Shown in pieces: positions 13,083 through 21,680 of a DNA stretch of 27,610 bases; within the stretch, counting starts at the first letter, position 1; every line of letters starts with the position of its first letter. Position numbers and translations under genes: made by a program. The notes under the pieces were generated by a model, which worked only from the letters and a program-made list of their open reading frames with translations, searched no databases and had not been told where the DNA came from. This stretch comes from Caproicibacter sp002399225 (lineage in GTDB: Bacteria; Bacillota; Clostridia; Oscillospirales; Acutalibacteraceae): the NCBI GenBank assembly GCA_036756705.1, contig DAIOKN010000028.1, forward strand, positions 1 to 27,610, given 5' to 3'.

Positions 13083-15023
13083 ATGACAACAGATGAACAC
13101 TATTTAAAACTACTGGCCAAAAAGTATCCGAATGCAGAGGCCGCCGCCTGCGAAATTATCAATCTGCGTGCGATCATGAGCCTGCCGAAGGGGACCGAAT
13201 ACTTTTTCAGTGATCTGCATGGGGAACATGAATCCTTTCTGTTCCAGTTAAAGAGTGCTTCAGGAGTAGTCCGCAAAAAGATAGACGAACTGTTTGAGCA
13301 GTCCATTTCCGAGGAGGAGCGTGCGGCGCTGGCGAAGCTGATTTATTACCCTGAGGAAGAGTTGGCGCGCGCCGCGCGCCGCGAATCCGGATTCGACGAC
13401 TGGTGCCGCATCACCATTTACCGTCTGGTGGAAGTCTGCAAAGAGGCGAGTTCCAAATACACGCGCTCCAAAGTTCGAAAAAAGCTGCCGGAAAATTTCG
13501 CCTATATCATTGATGAGCTGCTTCATGCAGACGGCGGGATCAACAAGCCGCATTACTGCAGCGAAATCATCAAATCCATTGTGGAAACCGGCATGAACGT
13601 TGAATTTATTACTGCATTGTGCCATTTGATCCAGCAGCTTTTGATTGACAAGCTACATATTATCGGCGATATTTTCGACCGCGGTCCCAGACCCGATTCC
13701 ATTTTGGACGCGCTGAGTGAATTCCGCGATATCGACATTCAATGGGGAAACCATGATATTTCCTGGATGGGTGCGGCCGCCGGAAACAAGGCCCTGATGG
13801 CAAACGTCATCCGCCTTGGAATCAGCTATAACACTTTTGACTTGCTGGAAGACGGTTATGGAATCAATCTGAGGCCCCTTTCCGCATTTGCCGAGCGGGT
13901 TTACCGAGACGATCCCTGCAAATATTTCACACCGCATATTCTTGACGAGAATATTTACGATCCAGTCGACCTTCAACTTGCTTCCAAAATGCATAAGGCG
14001 ATTGCAATCATTCAGTTCAAGCTGGAGGGACAATTAATCGAAAAGCATCCGGAATACAAAATGGTCGGCCGGGATCTGCTCAAATACGCCGATTTTGAAA
14101 AGGGCACCGTTAAGGTGGATGGAAAGATCTATCCGCTCCGTGATAAATCATTCCCCACGGTAGATCCTAAAAATCCGCTGGAACTGACCAAAGAAGAAAA
14201 AGACCTCATGAAATCAATCGCCTATTCGTTCCACCACAGCGAACGCCTGCAAAAGCACATCCGATTCTTGTATTCGCACGGCAGTATGTATCTGTGTATC
14301 AACTCCAATCTTCTGTATCACGGCTGCATCCCTCTGACGGAAAAGGGGGAGTTCGAGACGATCCATCTTGGCGGACAAAACCTGAAAGGCCGCGAATACA
14401 TGGAATATCTGGACTCTATCGTGCGGGAAGCTTACTTTGCACCGGAAGGAACCCCGGAACGGGGAAAGGCGCGAGATCTGATGTGGTACTTATGGTGTGG
14501 GTCCAAATCGCCGCTATTCGGCAAAAGTAAAATTTCTACGTTTGAACGCTATTTTATCGATGCCTCTGAAACCCATGTGGAAACATTGAACCCTTATTAC
14601 CGTTATATCGAAAAGCGCGAACCCTGTGAGATGATCCTGCGCGAATTCGGACTTAATCCGGAGAAATCCCATATTATCAACGGCCATGTTCCGGTCAAGC
14701 TGAAAGAGGGCGAAAGCCCCGTGAAGGGCAAGGGGCTGCTGTTTATGATCGACGGCGGCATCTGCAAGTCCTACCAGAAGCAAACCGGAATCGGCGGTTA
14801 TACATTCATCGCAAATTCCCGCTATCTGGCGCTGGCAGAGCACAAAACTTTGAAGCCGGGCTGCCTGTATTGGGAAGATGCACCCAAAGTCGTCGTGGTA
14901 GAAGCGATCAAGCAGCGAATTACGGTGGCAGACACGGACACGGGCAAGGAACTCCAGTCTCAGATTCGGGAACTGACCGCCCTGCTGCAATCCTACCGAA
15001 ACGGTGTCATCAAAGAAAAGTGA
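13083..15023 (+). CDS. fbp: Fructose-1,6-bisphosphatase, class III
   Basis: A 646-residue enzyme that removes the 1-phosphate from fructose 1,6-bisphosphate in gluconeogenesis, cytoplasmic. It belongs to the class III (Bacillus-type) family, of which the B. subtilis enzyme is about 670 residues. Calcineurin-like metal motifs are complete: SDLHGEHE (43-50), GDIFDRGPRPD (195-205), GNHD (222-225) and the late NGHVPVK. I chose ATG 13083 because GGGAG lies eight bases upstream; the in-frame ATG at 13068 has a poor site. The long insert between metal motifs, with DDWCRI and the PHY segment, is typical of the class. The gene is monocistronic and ends at a long-stem terminator. It implies gluconeogenic growth. 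Confidence 0.93.
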   Translation: MTTDEHYLKLLAKKYPNAEAAACEIINLRAIMSLPKGTEYFFSDLHGEHESFLFQLKSASGVVRKKIDELFEQSISEEERAALAKLIYYPEEELARAARRESGFDDWCRITIYRLVEVCKEASSKYTRSKVRKKLPENFAYIIDELLHADGGINKPHYCSEIIKSIVETGMNVEFITALCHLIQQLLIDKLHIIGDIFDRGPRPDSILDALSEFRDIDIQWGNHDISWMGAAAGNKALMANVIRLGISYNTFDLLEDGYGINLRPLSAFAERVYRDDPCKYFTPHILDENIYDPVDLQLASKMHKAIAIIQFKLEGQLIEKHPEYKMVGRDLLKYADFEKGTVKVDGKIYPLRDKSFPTVDPKNPLELTKEEKDLMKSIAYSFHHSERLQKHIRFLYSHGSMYLCINSNLLYHGCIPLTEKGEFETIHLGGQNLKGREYMEYLDSIVREAYFAPEGTPERGKARDLMWYLWCGSKSPLFGKSKISTFERYFIDASETHVETLNPYYRYIEKREPCEMILREFGLNPEKSHIINGHVPVKLKEGESPVKGKGLLFMIDGGICKSYQKQTGIGGYTFIANSRYLALAEHKTLKPGCLYWEDAPKVVVVEAIKQRITVADTDTGKELQSQIRELTALLQSYRNGVIKEK

Positions 15024-15050
15024 AAAAGCCTCTCAACAGCAAAAACGCCG

Positions 15051-15093
15051 GGGGACTGTTGCAAAATGAAAGTTTTGCAACAGTCCCCTTTTT
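15051..15093 (+). terminator. Long-stem terminator after fbp
   Basis: A perfect 16-bp stem (15051-15066 with 15073-15088), a six-base loop and a T5 tail, 27 bases after the fbp stop. The minus strand has no T run, so it serves fbp only. Confidence 0.92.
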
Positions 15094-15118
15094 GTGGGCT
15101 CGGAAAAGACTTTACCGC

Positions 15119-16123
15119 TTACTGTTCGTTGGGTCCCCCGGCCTTTTCCGGCACGTTCCGGTACAGATGACATGCAACGAAATGCCCCGGTGAAATTTCT
15201 TTCAGTTTAGGCATTTCGCTGCGGCAGATCTCCATTGCCTTGCCGCAGCGAGTACAAAAGCGGCAGCCGGCAGGAGGATTGATCGGGCTTGGCACTTCTC
15301 CCTGCAGAATAATTCGTTCTTTCTTTTTTGTGGGATCAATCACTGGAATTGCAGACAGAAGAGCTTGGGTGTAGGGATGTAGCGCATGGGAGTACAGTTC
15401 CCTTTTCGGCGCAATTTCCATCATTTTGCCGAGATACATGACGCCGACACGGTCACTGATATGTTTCACCACGTTCAGGCCATGGGCGATAAACAAGTAG
15501 GTCAGTCCAAACTGGTCTTTCAGGTCATCCAGCAAATTCAGCACCTGCGCCTGAATGGATACGTCCAGTGCTGAAACAGGCTCGTCGCAGACAATCAGCT
15601 TCGGATTTGCGGCGAGCGCCCTGGCAATACCAACGCGCTGGCGCTGGCCGCCGGAAAATTCGTGCGGGTAGCGGTTGCGCTGATGCTGCGCCAGGCCAAC
15701 ACAGTTGAGAAGCTCAAGCACCCTGTCTTCCACTTTCTTTTCCGGAAGCAGATGATTAATGCGGATTGGCTCCGCAATGATATCCCCCACCGTCATTCTT
15801 GGATTCAGAGAAGCGTATGGATCCTGAAAAATCAACTGAATGTCTTTGCAGTATTTCCGGCGCTCCTTTTCCTTCAGCGCCGTCAGATCCGTCCCATCAT
15901 ACAGGATTCTGCCGGAGGTCGGCCGGTACAGATTCACCAGCATTTTCCCAAGCGTCGTCTTTCCGCATCCGGATTCGCCGACCAGCCCGAACGCTTCCCC
16001 CCTGCGGATCGAAAAAGAGACGTCCTCAACCGCTTGCAGCACAGAAGTCGGTTTTCCGAAAAAATTGGTATCAATCGTAAAAGATTTCGATAAATGCTGT
16101 AATTCTACCAAAATATCGCTCAC
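15119..16123 (-). CDS. Peptide-type ABC importer ATPase, OppF/DppF-like
   Basis: A 334-residue cytoplasmic ATPase energising uptake of peptides or related compounds. Walker A GESGCGKTT (~49-57), Q-loop FQDPYASLNPR, signature FSGGQRQRVGIARAL and Walker B LIVCDEPVSALD are all intact. The C-terminal extension has the oligopeptide/dipeptide-specific tail with PSPINPPAGCRFCTRC and later cysteines, a feature of OppD/F and DppD/F. The ATG at 16123 overlaps the preceding ATPase stop in ATGA. It is the last gene of the five-gene importer operon. Opp, Dpp and App types cannot be told apart from the ATPase alone. Confidence 0.93.
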   Translation of the reverse strand: MSDILVELQHLSKSFTIDTNFFGKPTSVLQAVEDVSFSIRRGEAFGLVGESGCGKTTLGKMLVNLYRPTSGRILYDGTDLTALKEKERRKYCKDIQLIFQDPYASLNPRMTVGDIIAEPIRINHLLPEKKVEDRVLELLNCVGLAQHQRNRYPHEFSGGQRQRVGIARALAANPKLIVCDEPVSALDVSIQAQVLNLLDDLKDQFGLTYLFIAHGLNVVKHISDRVGVMYLGKMMEIAPKRELYSHALHPYTQALLSAIPVIDPTKKKERIILQGEVPSPINPPAGCRFCTRCGKAMEICRSEMPKLKEISPGHFVACHLYRNVPEKAGGPNEQ

Positions 16124-17106
16124 TGTTTCTCCACCCCCTCAGCAGTTTCCCGGTCGTAGAGAAAGCAACGGACCTTATGCCCGTCCACCGGTTTCAGCTC
16201 CGGCATTTCTCTGGTACACCGGTCCATGCGGCGGTCACAGCGGTCGGAAAAAGGACATCCCCGCGGCATGTGCAGCGGATTCGGCACCATGCCCTTAATC
16301 ATGTAAAGTCTTTCCCCGCTTTCATCGTCGATGCGCGGAATGGAATGAAGCAGCCCCAGCGTGTAGGGATGCATCGGCCGCTGAAACAGACTTTTCACGT
16401 CCGCTTCCTCCATGATCTCGCCGCAGTACATGACGATAACGCGGTCGGCAGCCTCGGCGACCACGCCGAGATCATGTGTGATCAGCAGTACGGCCATGTT
16501 GAACTTCTCCCGCAGGGAATAGAGAAGTTCCAAAATCTGCGCCTGAATCGTCACATCGAGCGCAGTAGTCGGCTCATCGGCAATCAGCAGTTCCGGATTG
16601 CAGGAAAGCGCCATGGCAATCATAACGCGCTGCCGCATCCCGCCGCTCATCTGGTGTGGATAATCGTTGGCCCGCTGTTCCGGGGAAGGAATTCCAACCG
16701 TTTTCAGCATCTCAACCGTCCGGCTAAGCGCTTCCTTTTTTGACAGTTTCATATGGGTCATAATGCTTTCCATGATTTGATCTTTTACGCGATAAACTGG
16801 ATTCAGAGAAGTCATCGGCTCCTGAAAAATCATGGAAATCTGATCTCCCCGGATTTTCTGAAGTTCTTTGGAGCTTTTTTTCAGCAGATCTTCCCCTTTA
16901 AACAGGATCTCTCCGCCTGCCACTTTGCCGGGTTCCTGCAAAAGACCCATAATAGAGAGGGAGGTCACGCTTTTTCCGGAACCGGATTCCCCGACAATGG
17001 CAAGGATTTCTCCCCGATCCACGCCGAAGCTCATATCGTTGACCGCATGGATCACTCCGTTTTTCAACCGAAAGTCTGTCTTTAAATGCTTTACCTCAAG
17101 CAGCAT
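16120..17106 (-). CDS. Peptide-type ABC importer ATPase, OppD/DppD-like
   Basis: A 328-residue partner ATPase with Walker A GESGSGKSVT (~39-48), Q-loop FQEPMTSLNPVYRV, signature MSGGMRQRVMIAMAL and Walker B LLIADEPTTALD. Its C-terminal tail, MPRGCPFSDRCDRRMDRC, holds the cysteines of the Opp/Dpp-specific domain. It heterodimerises with the OppF-like protein in family members. ATG 17106 lies 14 bases after the second permease gene stop. Confidence 0.93.
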   Translation of the reverse strand: MLLEVKHLKTDFRLKNGVIHAVNDMSFGVDRGEILAIVGESGSGKSVTSLSIMGLLQEPGKVAGGEILFKGEDLLKKSSKELQKIRGDQISMIFQEPMTSLNPVYRVKDQIMESIMTHMKLSKKEALSRTVEMLKTVGIPSPEQRANDYPHQMSGGMRQRVMIAMALSCNPELLIADEPTTALDVTIQAQILELLYSLREKFNMAVLLITHDLGVVAEAADRVIVMYCGEIMEEADVKSLFQRPMHPYTLGLLHSIPRIDDESGERLYMIKGMVPNPLHMPRGCPFSDRCDRRMDRCTREMPELKPVDGHKVRCFLYDRETAEGVEKQ

Positions 17107-17120
17107 GATTGCGCACCGCC

Positions 17121-18044
17121 TTATCTGATTCTGGACTTCGGGTCAAGCGCGTCGCGGAGACCGTCACCGAACAGGTTAAATGCCAGAACCGTAATTGTAA
17201 TTGCCATCCCGGGAAAAATCAGCGTGTAGGGCGCGGAAAAGATAAAGCCGCGCGCTCTGCCTAGCATATCACCCCACTCCGCATAGGGAGGTTGGACGCC
17301 GAGCCCAAGGAACCCAAGAGCGGCCGTGTCAAGAATGGCGGAAGAAATGCCCAGCGTCGCGCGGACCACAATAGACGAAACGACGTTGGGAAGAATATGC
17401 CGGAAGATAATCCGGTAGTCGTTGTTGCCGATCACGCGGGCCGCCTGCACATAATCATTTTCCTTTGCAGAAAGAATACTGCCGCGGATAATGCGCGCAT
17501 ACTCCGGGATGGAAACCAGCCCGATCGCAATCACTGCCTTGTCAAGCCCTTTTCCAAGGGCAGCCATGAAGGTAATGGCAAGCAGGATAGACGGGATCGC
17601 CAGCATCATATCCATAAAACGCATAATAATGGTATCTGTTTTACCGCCGCGATATCCCGCAATCGAACCGAAAATAACTCCGGTCGTCATGGAGATCGCC
17701 ACTGCCGCAATCCCGACGAAAAGGGAAATTTTCGTTCCATCCAGCACGCGGCTGAAAACATCCCTGCCGAGCTGGTCGGTGCCGAACCAGTGCTGACTGC
17801 TCGGCGTGAGAAAACTCTGAGACATATTAGAAGCGTTGGGGTCGTACGGCAGAATCTGCTTTCCCATCAGTTCACTGACCCAGATCACCAGCGCAATCGC
17901 AGAAAGGAACAGAATCAGATACATTCCAACCACCGCGGCCTTATTGGTTTTCAGTGATTCCCACATCGCGCCAAGCTGGGATTCCGGCTTCTCGATTTCC
18001 GGAGCCACCTGCATTGGTTTTCTGATTTCTTCAACCTGGTTCAT
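17121..18044 (-). CDS. Peptide-type ABC importer permease, OppC/DppC-like
   Basis: A 307-residue inner-membrane permease. A cytoplasmic N-end of about 35 residues leads to a first helix (AVVGMYLILFLSAIALVIWV), then the family-typical periplasmic stretch with HWFGTDQLGRDVFSRVLDGTK (split here at GTDQLGRDVFSR). Four to five further helices follow. The ATPase-contact EAA loop is EYARIIRGSILSAKENDYVQ to AARVIG (~195-220). It starts at ATG 18044, five bases after the upstream permease stop. Confidence 0.93.
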   Translation of the reverse strand: MNQVEEIRKPMQVAPEIEKPESQLGAMWESLKTNKAAVVGMYLILFLSAIALVIWVSELMGKQILPYDPNASNMSQSFLTPSSQHWFGTDQLGRDVFSRVLDGTKISLFVGIAAVAISMTTGVIFGSIAGYRGGKTDTIIMRFMDMMLAIPSILLAITFMAALGKGLDKAVIAIGLVSIPEYARIIRGSILSAKENDYVQAARVIGNNDYRIIFRHILPNVVSSIVVRATLGISSAILDTAALGFLGLGVQPPYAEWGDMLGRARGFIFSAPYTLIFPGMAITITVLAFNLFGDGLRDALDPKSRIR

Positions 18045-18049
18045 ACAAG

Positions 18050-19066
18050 CTACCCCTCCCTTTTCGCATATTTGATCCGGGGATCAAGAAACGCATAAAG
18101 AATATCCACTGCAAGATTGACCAGGACATAAACGAACGCAACCAGCAAAACGACACCTTGTACCACGGGAAAATCGGATTTTAAAATGCAGTTGACCGTA
18201 TATGCCCCGATTCCCGGCCAGGAAAAGACCGTTTCCGTCAGCACAGCACCACCGAGCAGACTGCCGAACTGCAGGCCGATCACGGTTATAATCGGAATCA
18301 GCGCGTTTCGGAGCGCGTGCTTCCGGATGACACGGCCGTTGGAAATTCCTTTCGCCCGCGCGGTGCGAATATAATCCTGATCCATACTTTCCAACATGCT
18401 GGACCTCGTCATCCGCGTGATGATCGCCATCGAATACATGCCAAGCGCAAGCGCCGGCAAGACCAAATGGCGCAGGGAGTCAGCCAGGGCCACCGTATCC
18501 CCGGAAAGGGCCGAGTCAATCAGATCGAATCCCGTGACCGACGCCGGCTGGTAAAGCGGATTCAGCCGGCCTGTAGAAGGCAGCCAGTGCAGCGTCCCGG
18601 AAAACAGGATAATCAAAAGAATTCCAAGCCAGAAAATCGGCATGGAAACTCCAATCAGCGCCAGAACTCTTCCTCCGTTGTCAAAGATAGAATTCTTCTT
18701 CACGGCAGATACGACTCCCAGCAAAATTCCAATCAAGGAAGCAAAAATAATGGCTGCGATTGCTAGCTCAATCGTTGCGGGAAAGCGGGAAAAAATTTCT
18801 TGGGTCACAGGTGTTTTAGTATAATAAGAGGTGCCGAGGTTACCGGTTAATGCCCCTTTGATGTAGTTGACATACTGAAGCCAAACCGGATCATTCAGGC
18901 CGTTGGCCTGCCTCCATTCCTGCATGGATTGCTGTGTTGCATGTTCCCCGAGAACAATTGGAGCGGGATCGGGGGAAAACACACGCATAATCAGGAACAC
19001 AATAATAGAAACGCCAATCAGCACCGGAATCAGCATTAAAATTCTTTTTGTGATATATTTCGCCAT
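18050..19066 (-). CDS. Peptide-type ABC importer permease, OppB/DppB-like
   Basis: A 338-residue permease. The N-terminal helix LMLIPVLIGVSIIVFLIMRV is the family hallmark. It is followed by the long periplasmic segment with GLNDPVWLQYVNYIKGALTG and LGTSYYTKTPV, then the remaining helices. The EAA loop DYIRTARAKGISNGRVIRKH (~230-250) and the LTETVFSWPGIG motif near the C-end are intact. It is the second gene of the operon, 160 bases after the binding-protein gene; that gap holds two hairpins. The ribosome site (GGAAAGG) is weaker than those of its neighbours. Confidence 0.93.
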   Translation of the reverse strand: MAKYITKRILMLIPVLIGVSIIVFLIMRVFSPDPAPIVLGEHATQQSMQEWRQANGLNDPVWLQYVNYIKGALTGNLGTSYYTKTPVTQEIFSRFPATIELAIAAIIFASLIGILLGVVSAVKKNSIFDNGGRVLALIGVSMPIFWLGILLIILFSGTLHWLPSTGRLNPLYQPASVTGFDLIDSALSGDTVALADSLRHLVLPALALGMYSMAIITRMTRSSMLESMDQDYIRTARAKGISNGRVIRKHALRNALIPIITVIGLQFGSLLGGAVLTETVFSWPGIGAYTVNCILKSDFPVVQGVVLLVAFVYVLVNLAVDILYAFLDPRIKYAKREG

Positions 19067-19094
19067 TTATCTCAGCCTTTCCGCCTTGGCCACT

Positions 19095-19127
19095 CGATTT
19101 TAAACAGCTTTCTGCTGTTTAAAATCG
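19095..19127 (-). repeat. Perfect 14-bp hairpin between binding-protein and permease genes
   Basis: CGATTTTAAACAGC (19095-19108) and its exact complement (19114-19127) with loop TTTCT. It lies 29 bases before the permease start. No T tract follows, so it is probably an mRNA-stabilising or processing structure and not a terminator. Confidence 0.8.
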
Positions 19128-19171
19128 AACGGCCTGCGGCTGCAACAAAGGGATTTAAGCCGGCATTGCGC

Positions 19172-19199
19172 CCGGGCGCCGCCTCTGCGCGGCGCCCGG
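19172..19199 (-). repeat. GC-rich 11-bp hairpin just after the binding-protein gene
   Basis: CCGGGCGCCGC (19172-19182) pairs perfectly with GCGGCGCCCGG (19189-19199). It is 28 bases beyond the binding-protein stop and lacks a T run. It could block 3' exonucleases, keeping the binding-protein mRNA abundant. Confidence 0.8.
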
Positions 19200-19226
19200 T
19201 TGCTATGCCTGACACTTGAACCTGTT

Positions 19227-20813
19227 TCAATCTTTCGTAACGCCTGCAAGTGGCACAATTGCTGTTACATGATAGTAAAAGCCGTGGATATTCGGACGGT
19301 AGGCGCAAAGATTCTTGGAATGAGAGATGGTCAGCCAGACATTGTCGGCAGCGACCGTTTTTTCCAGTTTTGTGTAAATGGCATTGCGGGCAGAGCCTTC
19401 CGGTGTGGCAAGCCCTTGCGCAATTAACTTATTATACTCCAGATTTTTGTAGCGTGCTACATTCTGACTAGGATCATCTACCGACATCAGGTTCATAAAG
19501 TTGTCTGGGTCGCCGTTGTCACCATTCCAGCCATAAAAACAAACGTCATAATCCCCTTCAGTAATCTTAGACTTGTAAGTCGTCCAGTCATAGGAGTCAA
19601 TCTGGCAGGAAACCCCGACTTTGGTGAGATACCCTTGAATGGCCTCTGCCAAAGCCTGACCATTCACCGTATTATAAGGTCTTGGATTCGAATAGGTAAT
19701 CATATGAACCTTCGTCAGACCGGCTGCTTTCAAGGCAGCTTTGGCTGCGCTGGGATCATAGGCGGTCTGGGTAATGCTCTTGTCGTATCCATCCATGAAA
19801 GTCGGCAGGATGGAGGTTGCGGGGTCCGAATAGCCGCGGTACAGGCTCTTGACCAGTTCTGGAACATTCACTGCCTGTGAAATTGCTTTGCGGAGCTTTG
19901 TATCATTGAACGGAGCCCGGCTGGTATTGTACGCCAAGTAATTGGTCGTCATGCCCTTCGCTTCATACAGCTTGTTTCCGGCGCTCTTGATCTGGTCGAC
20001 CACCGTCGCATCGATTCCGTCGATCATATCCGCTTCACCGTTGTTCAGGGCCACCACGCGTGCGGAATTGTCCGCGATGAATTTGAAGATGACATTCTTT
20101 GTTTTCGCCTTTTCACCCCAATAGTTGTCATTGCGGACCAGAACAACATCTTCGCCTTTGTCCCAGCGGACAAATTTGTAGGGACCTGTGCCGCAGGGAG
20201 CCTGATCGACATTATTGTTATGATCTTTCAGCGCTTTCGGACTCACAACCGGGGCGCCGAACACCATGGCAAGATTTTTGAGGAACGGCGTGCTGGGAGT
20301 CTTCAGCGTAATCTGCACCGTGTTTTGATCCACCGCTTTTACGCTTTTCACCGACCCGTAAACAAAGGAGGCGTAGGACATATCTTTCGTCGCTTTCGGC
20401 GGAAGCTGGCGCTCGATGTTGTAAACGACCGCGTCCGCGTTAAAGGCGGTACCGTCCTGGAACTTAACGCCCTGACGCAGTTGAAAGGTATAGGTAAGAC
20501 CGTCGCTGCTGACTTTCCAGCTTTTTGCAAGGCAGGGCTCCGCCTTCGTGGAATCCTTATCGTATTTTAGTAAACCTTCGTAAATGTTGCAAGTTATTTT
20601 CGCAGATTCTCCATCGTCAACCAGTGCGGGATCCAGCCCCCTTGGCTCTGCACCCTGCGCATAGGTCAGCGTATTGCTCGCTTCGGTTTTCTGCCCGGAA
20701 GATTCTCCGGACGCCGCAGAGCCGGTCGATGTTCCCTTGCCGGCGCATCCTGCAAGAGACGTGATCATGATTGCACATGCAAGCACAGCCGATACAATTC
20801 TGTTCATTTTCAT
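19227..20813 (-). CDS. Extracellular solute-binding lipoprotein, family 5 (peptide type)
   Basis: A 528-residue lipoprotein that captures the substrate at the cell surface for the ABC importer. The type II signal peptide is MKMNRIVSAVLACAIMITS then LAGC, with lipidated Cys23, followed by a Ser/Gly/Lys linker. The family-5 core is clear from EPRGLDPALVDDGES, IYEGLLKYDKDS, AKSWKVSSDGLTYTFQLRQG(VKFQDGTAF) onward, and the late YDVCFYGWNGDNGDPDNFMN is the ligand-domain segment typical of dipeptide-type proteins. I chose ATG 20813 because the protein then opens with a signal peptide; the frame extends to 20933 but has no ribosome site or signal. GGGAG lies 12 bases upstream. Whether it takes dipeptides, oligopeptides or another ligand cannot be settled here. 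Confidence 0.93.
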   Translation of the reverse strand: MKMNRIVSAVLACAIMITSLAGCAGKGTSTGSAASGESSGQKTEASNTLTYAQGAEPRGLDPALVDDGESAKITCNIYEGLLKYDKDSTKAEPCLAKSWKVSSDGLTYTFQLRQGVKFQDGTAFNADAVVYNIERQLPPKATKDMSYASFVYGSVKSVKAVDQNTVQITLKTPSTPFLKNLAMVFGAPVVSPKALKDHNNNVDQAPCGTGPYKFVRWDKGEDVVLVRNDNYWGEKAKTKNVIFKFIADNSARVVALNNGEADMIDGIDATVVDQIKSAGNKLYEAKGMTTNYLAYNTSRAPFNDTKLRKAISQAVNVPELVKSLYRGYSDPATSILPTFMDGYDKSITQTAYDPSAAKAALKAAGLTKVHMITYSNPRPYNTVNGQALAEAIQGYLTKVGVSCQIDSYDWTTYKSKITEGDYDVCFYGWNGDNGDPDNFMNLMSVDDPSQNVARYKNLEYNKLIAQGLATPEGSARNAIYTKLEKTVAADNVWLTISHSKNLCAYRPNIHGFYYHVTAIVPLAGVTKD

Positions 20814-20857
20814 TGATTCATAACACTCCCAACATTTTTTAAATTTGGTTATACGTA

Positions 20858-20892
20858 GAAGGCGTCTGACTCTCCCGTTGTCAAACGCCTTC
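20858..20892 (-). promoter_or_regulatory. Stable leader hairpin of the importer mRNA
   Basis: A 13-bp stem (20858-20870 with 20880-20892, one G-U pair in the RNA) and a nine-base loop, AACGGGAGA in the mRNA. It lies 45 bases upstream of the start codon and right after the predicted promoter. There is no T run after it, so it is more likely a stability or regulatory element than a terminator. Confidence 0.65.
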
Positions 20893-20904
20893 ATATTGGG
20901 TCTT

Positions 20905-20933
20905 ATTCTATCATGTCCACGTTGTGCAATCAA
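20905..20933 (-). promoter_or_regulatory. Promoter of the peptide importer operon
   Basis: On the minus strand TTGATT (20933-20928), a 17-base spacer and TAGAAT (20910-20905), matching the consensus 4/6 and 5/6. Confidence 0.55.
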
Positions 20934-21211
20934 TGAAAACTTTACAAAAATTTAAAAATTAACGAATGTAATAAAATTTCAAATGCATATTTTGAATTTT
21001 TTGTTAATAGATGATTCATTTTTAGGAAATGTTTCGGTTTTTGCATCTAAATTTTTTTAATTCTTTTAGATGAACTGAAAAACGAGAAAAATCATTTATA
21101 ATTAAATAGCAAATTAATAGAAGGAACTTATTGGCAGCGGTTATTAAAAAATATTGATATTTACTCGATTATACAATAATTGCTTCCGCAAATAATTTTT
21201 TTTGTTTTATA
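20934..21211. other. AT-rich intergenic stretch without a gene
   Basis: I see no coding region. The only structure is an interrupted inverted repeat, CATCTAAA (21044-21051) with TTTAGATG (21065-21072), flanked by weaker complementarity. It may be a regulator site or chance in AT-rich DNA. Confidence 0.5.
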
Positions 21212-21240
21212 TTGACATATTTGCGTAAAGCATGTAAAAT
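21212..21240 (+). promoter_or_regulatory. Consensus promoter of an orphan transcription unit
   Basis: A perfect TTGACA (21212-21217), a 17-base spacer and TAAAAT (21235-21240). No gene follows before the terminator at 21336. Confidence 0.75.
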
Positions 21241-21246
21241 AGCAGG

Positions 21247-21381
21247 AGAAGATTTGTTAAAGGTTTTTCAAATATTTCGCAATCCATTTTAAATTTGATC
21301 ACAAGAGTAGCATTGGGACACATACTTCTTTTCACAAAACGGAAAACGCCTCCAAAAAATTTGGAGGCGTTTTCCGTTTTT
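21247..21381 (+). ncRNA. Candidate small RNA of about 135 nt
   Basis: A strong promoter predicts a start near 21247 and a 21-bp perfect terminator hairpin ends the unit at about 21381. No reading frame of useful length lies inside. A TTG at 21254 has AGGAG in front of it, but that site falls at or before the predicted first base of the RNA and would open only 12 codons, so translation is unlikely. It matches no RNA family I recognise; 6S, tmRNA, SRP and known riboswitches do not fit by length or motifs. It lies between the divergent peptide importer and GH130 operons, and it could regulate either. Confidence 0.5.
21336..21381 (+). terminator. Orphan 21-bp terminator hairpin
   Basis: Positions 21336-21356 and 21360-21380 are exact complements around an AAA loop, with a T run at the end. 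It is placed between two divergent operons, so it ends neither; the promoter at 21212 explains it. Confidence 0.85.
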
Positions 21382-21537
21382 CATAATCTTTCATTCGTTC
21401 AAATTTTCGCCGGATAAAAACAAATAACAAAATTTTCCGGAATGATTTCATATTTTGGATGAATACTATTGATCAGCGCTCTTGAACACGAAAAGCCGGA
21501 GAACTCAGTAAATATGATTCTAATAGACAAATTTTGG

Positions 21538-21566
21538 TTGACATAATTTCCTTAATGTGCTAAATT
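21538..21566 (+). promoter_or_regulatory. Promoter of the GH130 operon
   Basis: A perfect TTGACA (21538-21543), a 17-base spacer and TAAATT (4/6). A TATAAT at 21572-21577 has no matching -35 box. The leader is about 110 bases; I see no riboswitch in it. Confidence 0.5.
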
Positions 21567-21680
21567 AAATATATAATATGTAAAATATGTTATATTGAAA
21601 AATTTGATGAATCATAAAAATGTATTGTGAATTTCCAAAATATGGTTTATTCAAGGCCGAAGGAAGAGGAAAAAGGGATT

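Noticed and set aside
19072..19308. A 78-codon minus-strand frame across the gap between binding protein and permease
   Set aside because: It is built from the two hairpins and the end of the binding-protein gene, with no ribosome site.
21254..21292. A 12-codon TTG frame at the start of the orphan RNA
   Set aside because: Its AGGAG lies at or before the predicted first base of the transcript, so ribosomes could not use it; the peptide is also too short to judge.
21420..21445. CodY-like box (AATTTTC...) before the GH130 operon
   Set aside because: Only about 10 of 15 positions match, which is expected by chance in such AT-rich DNA.
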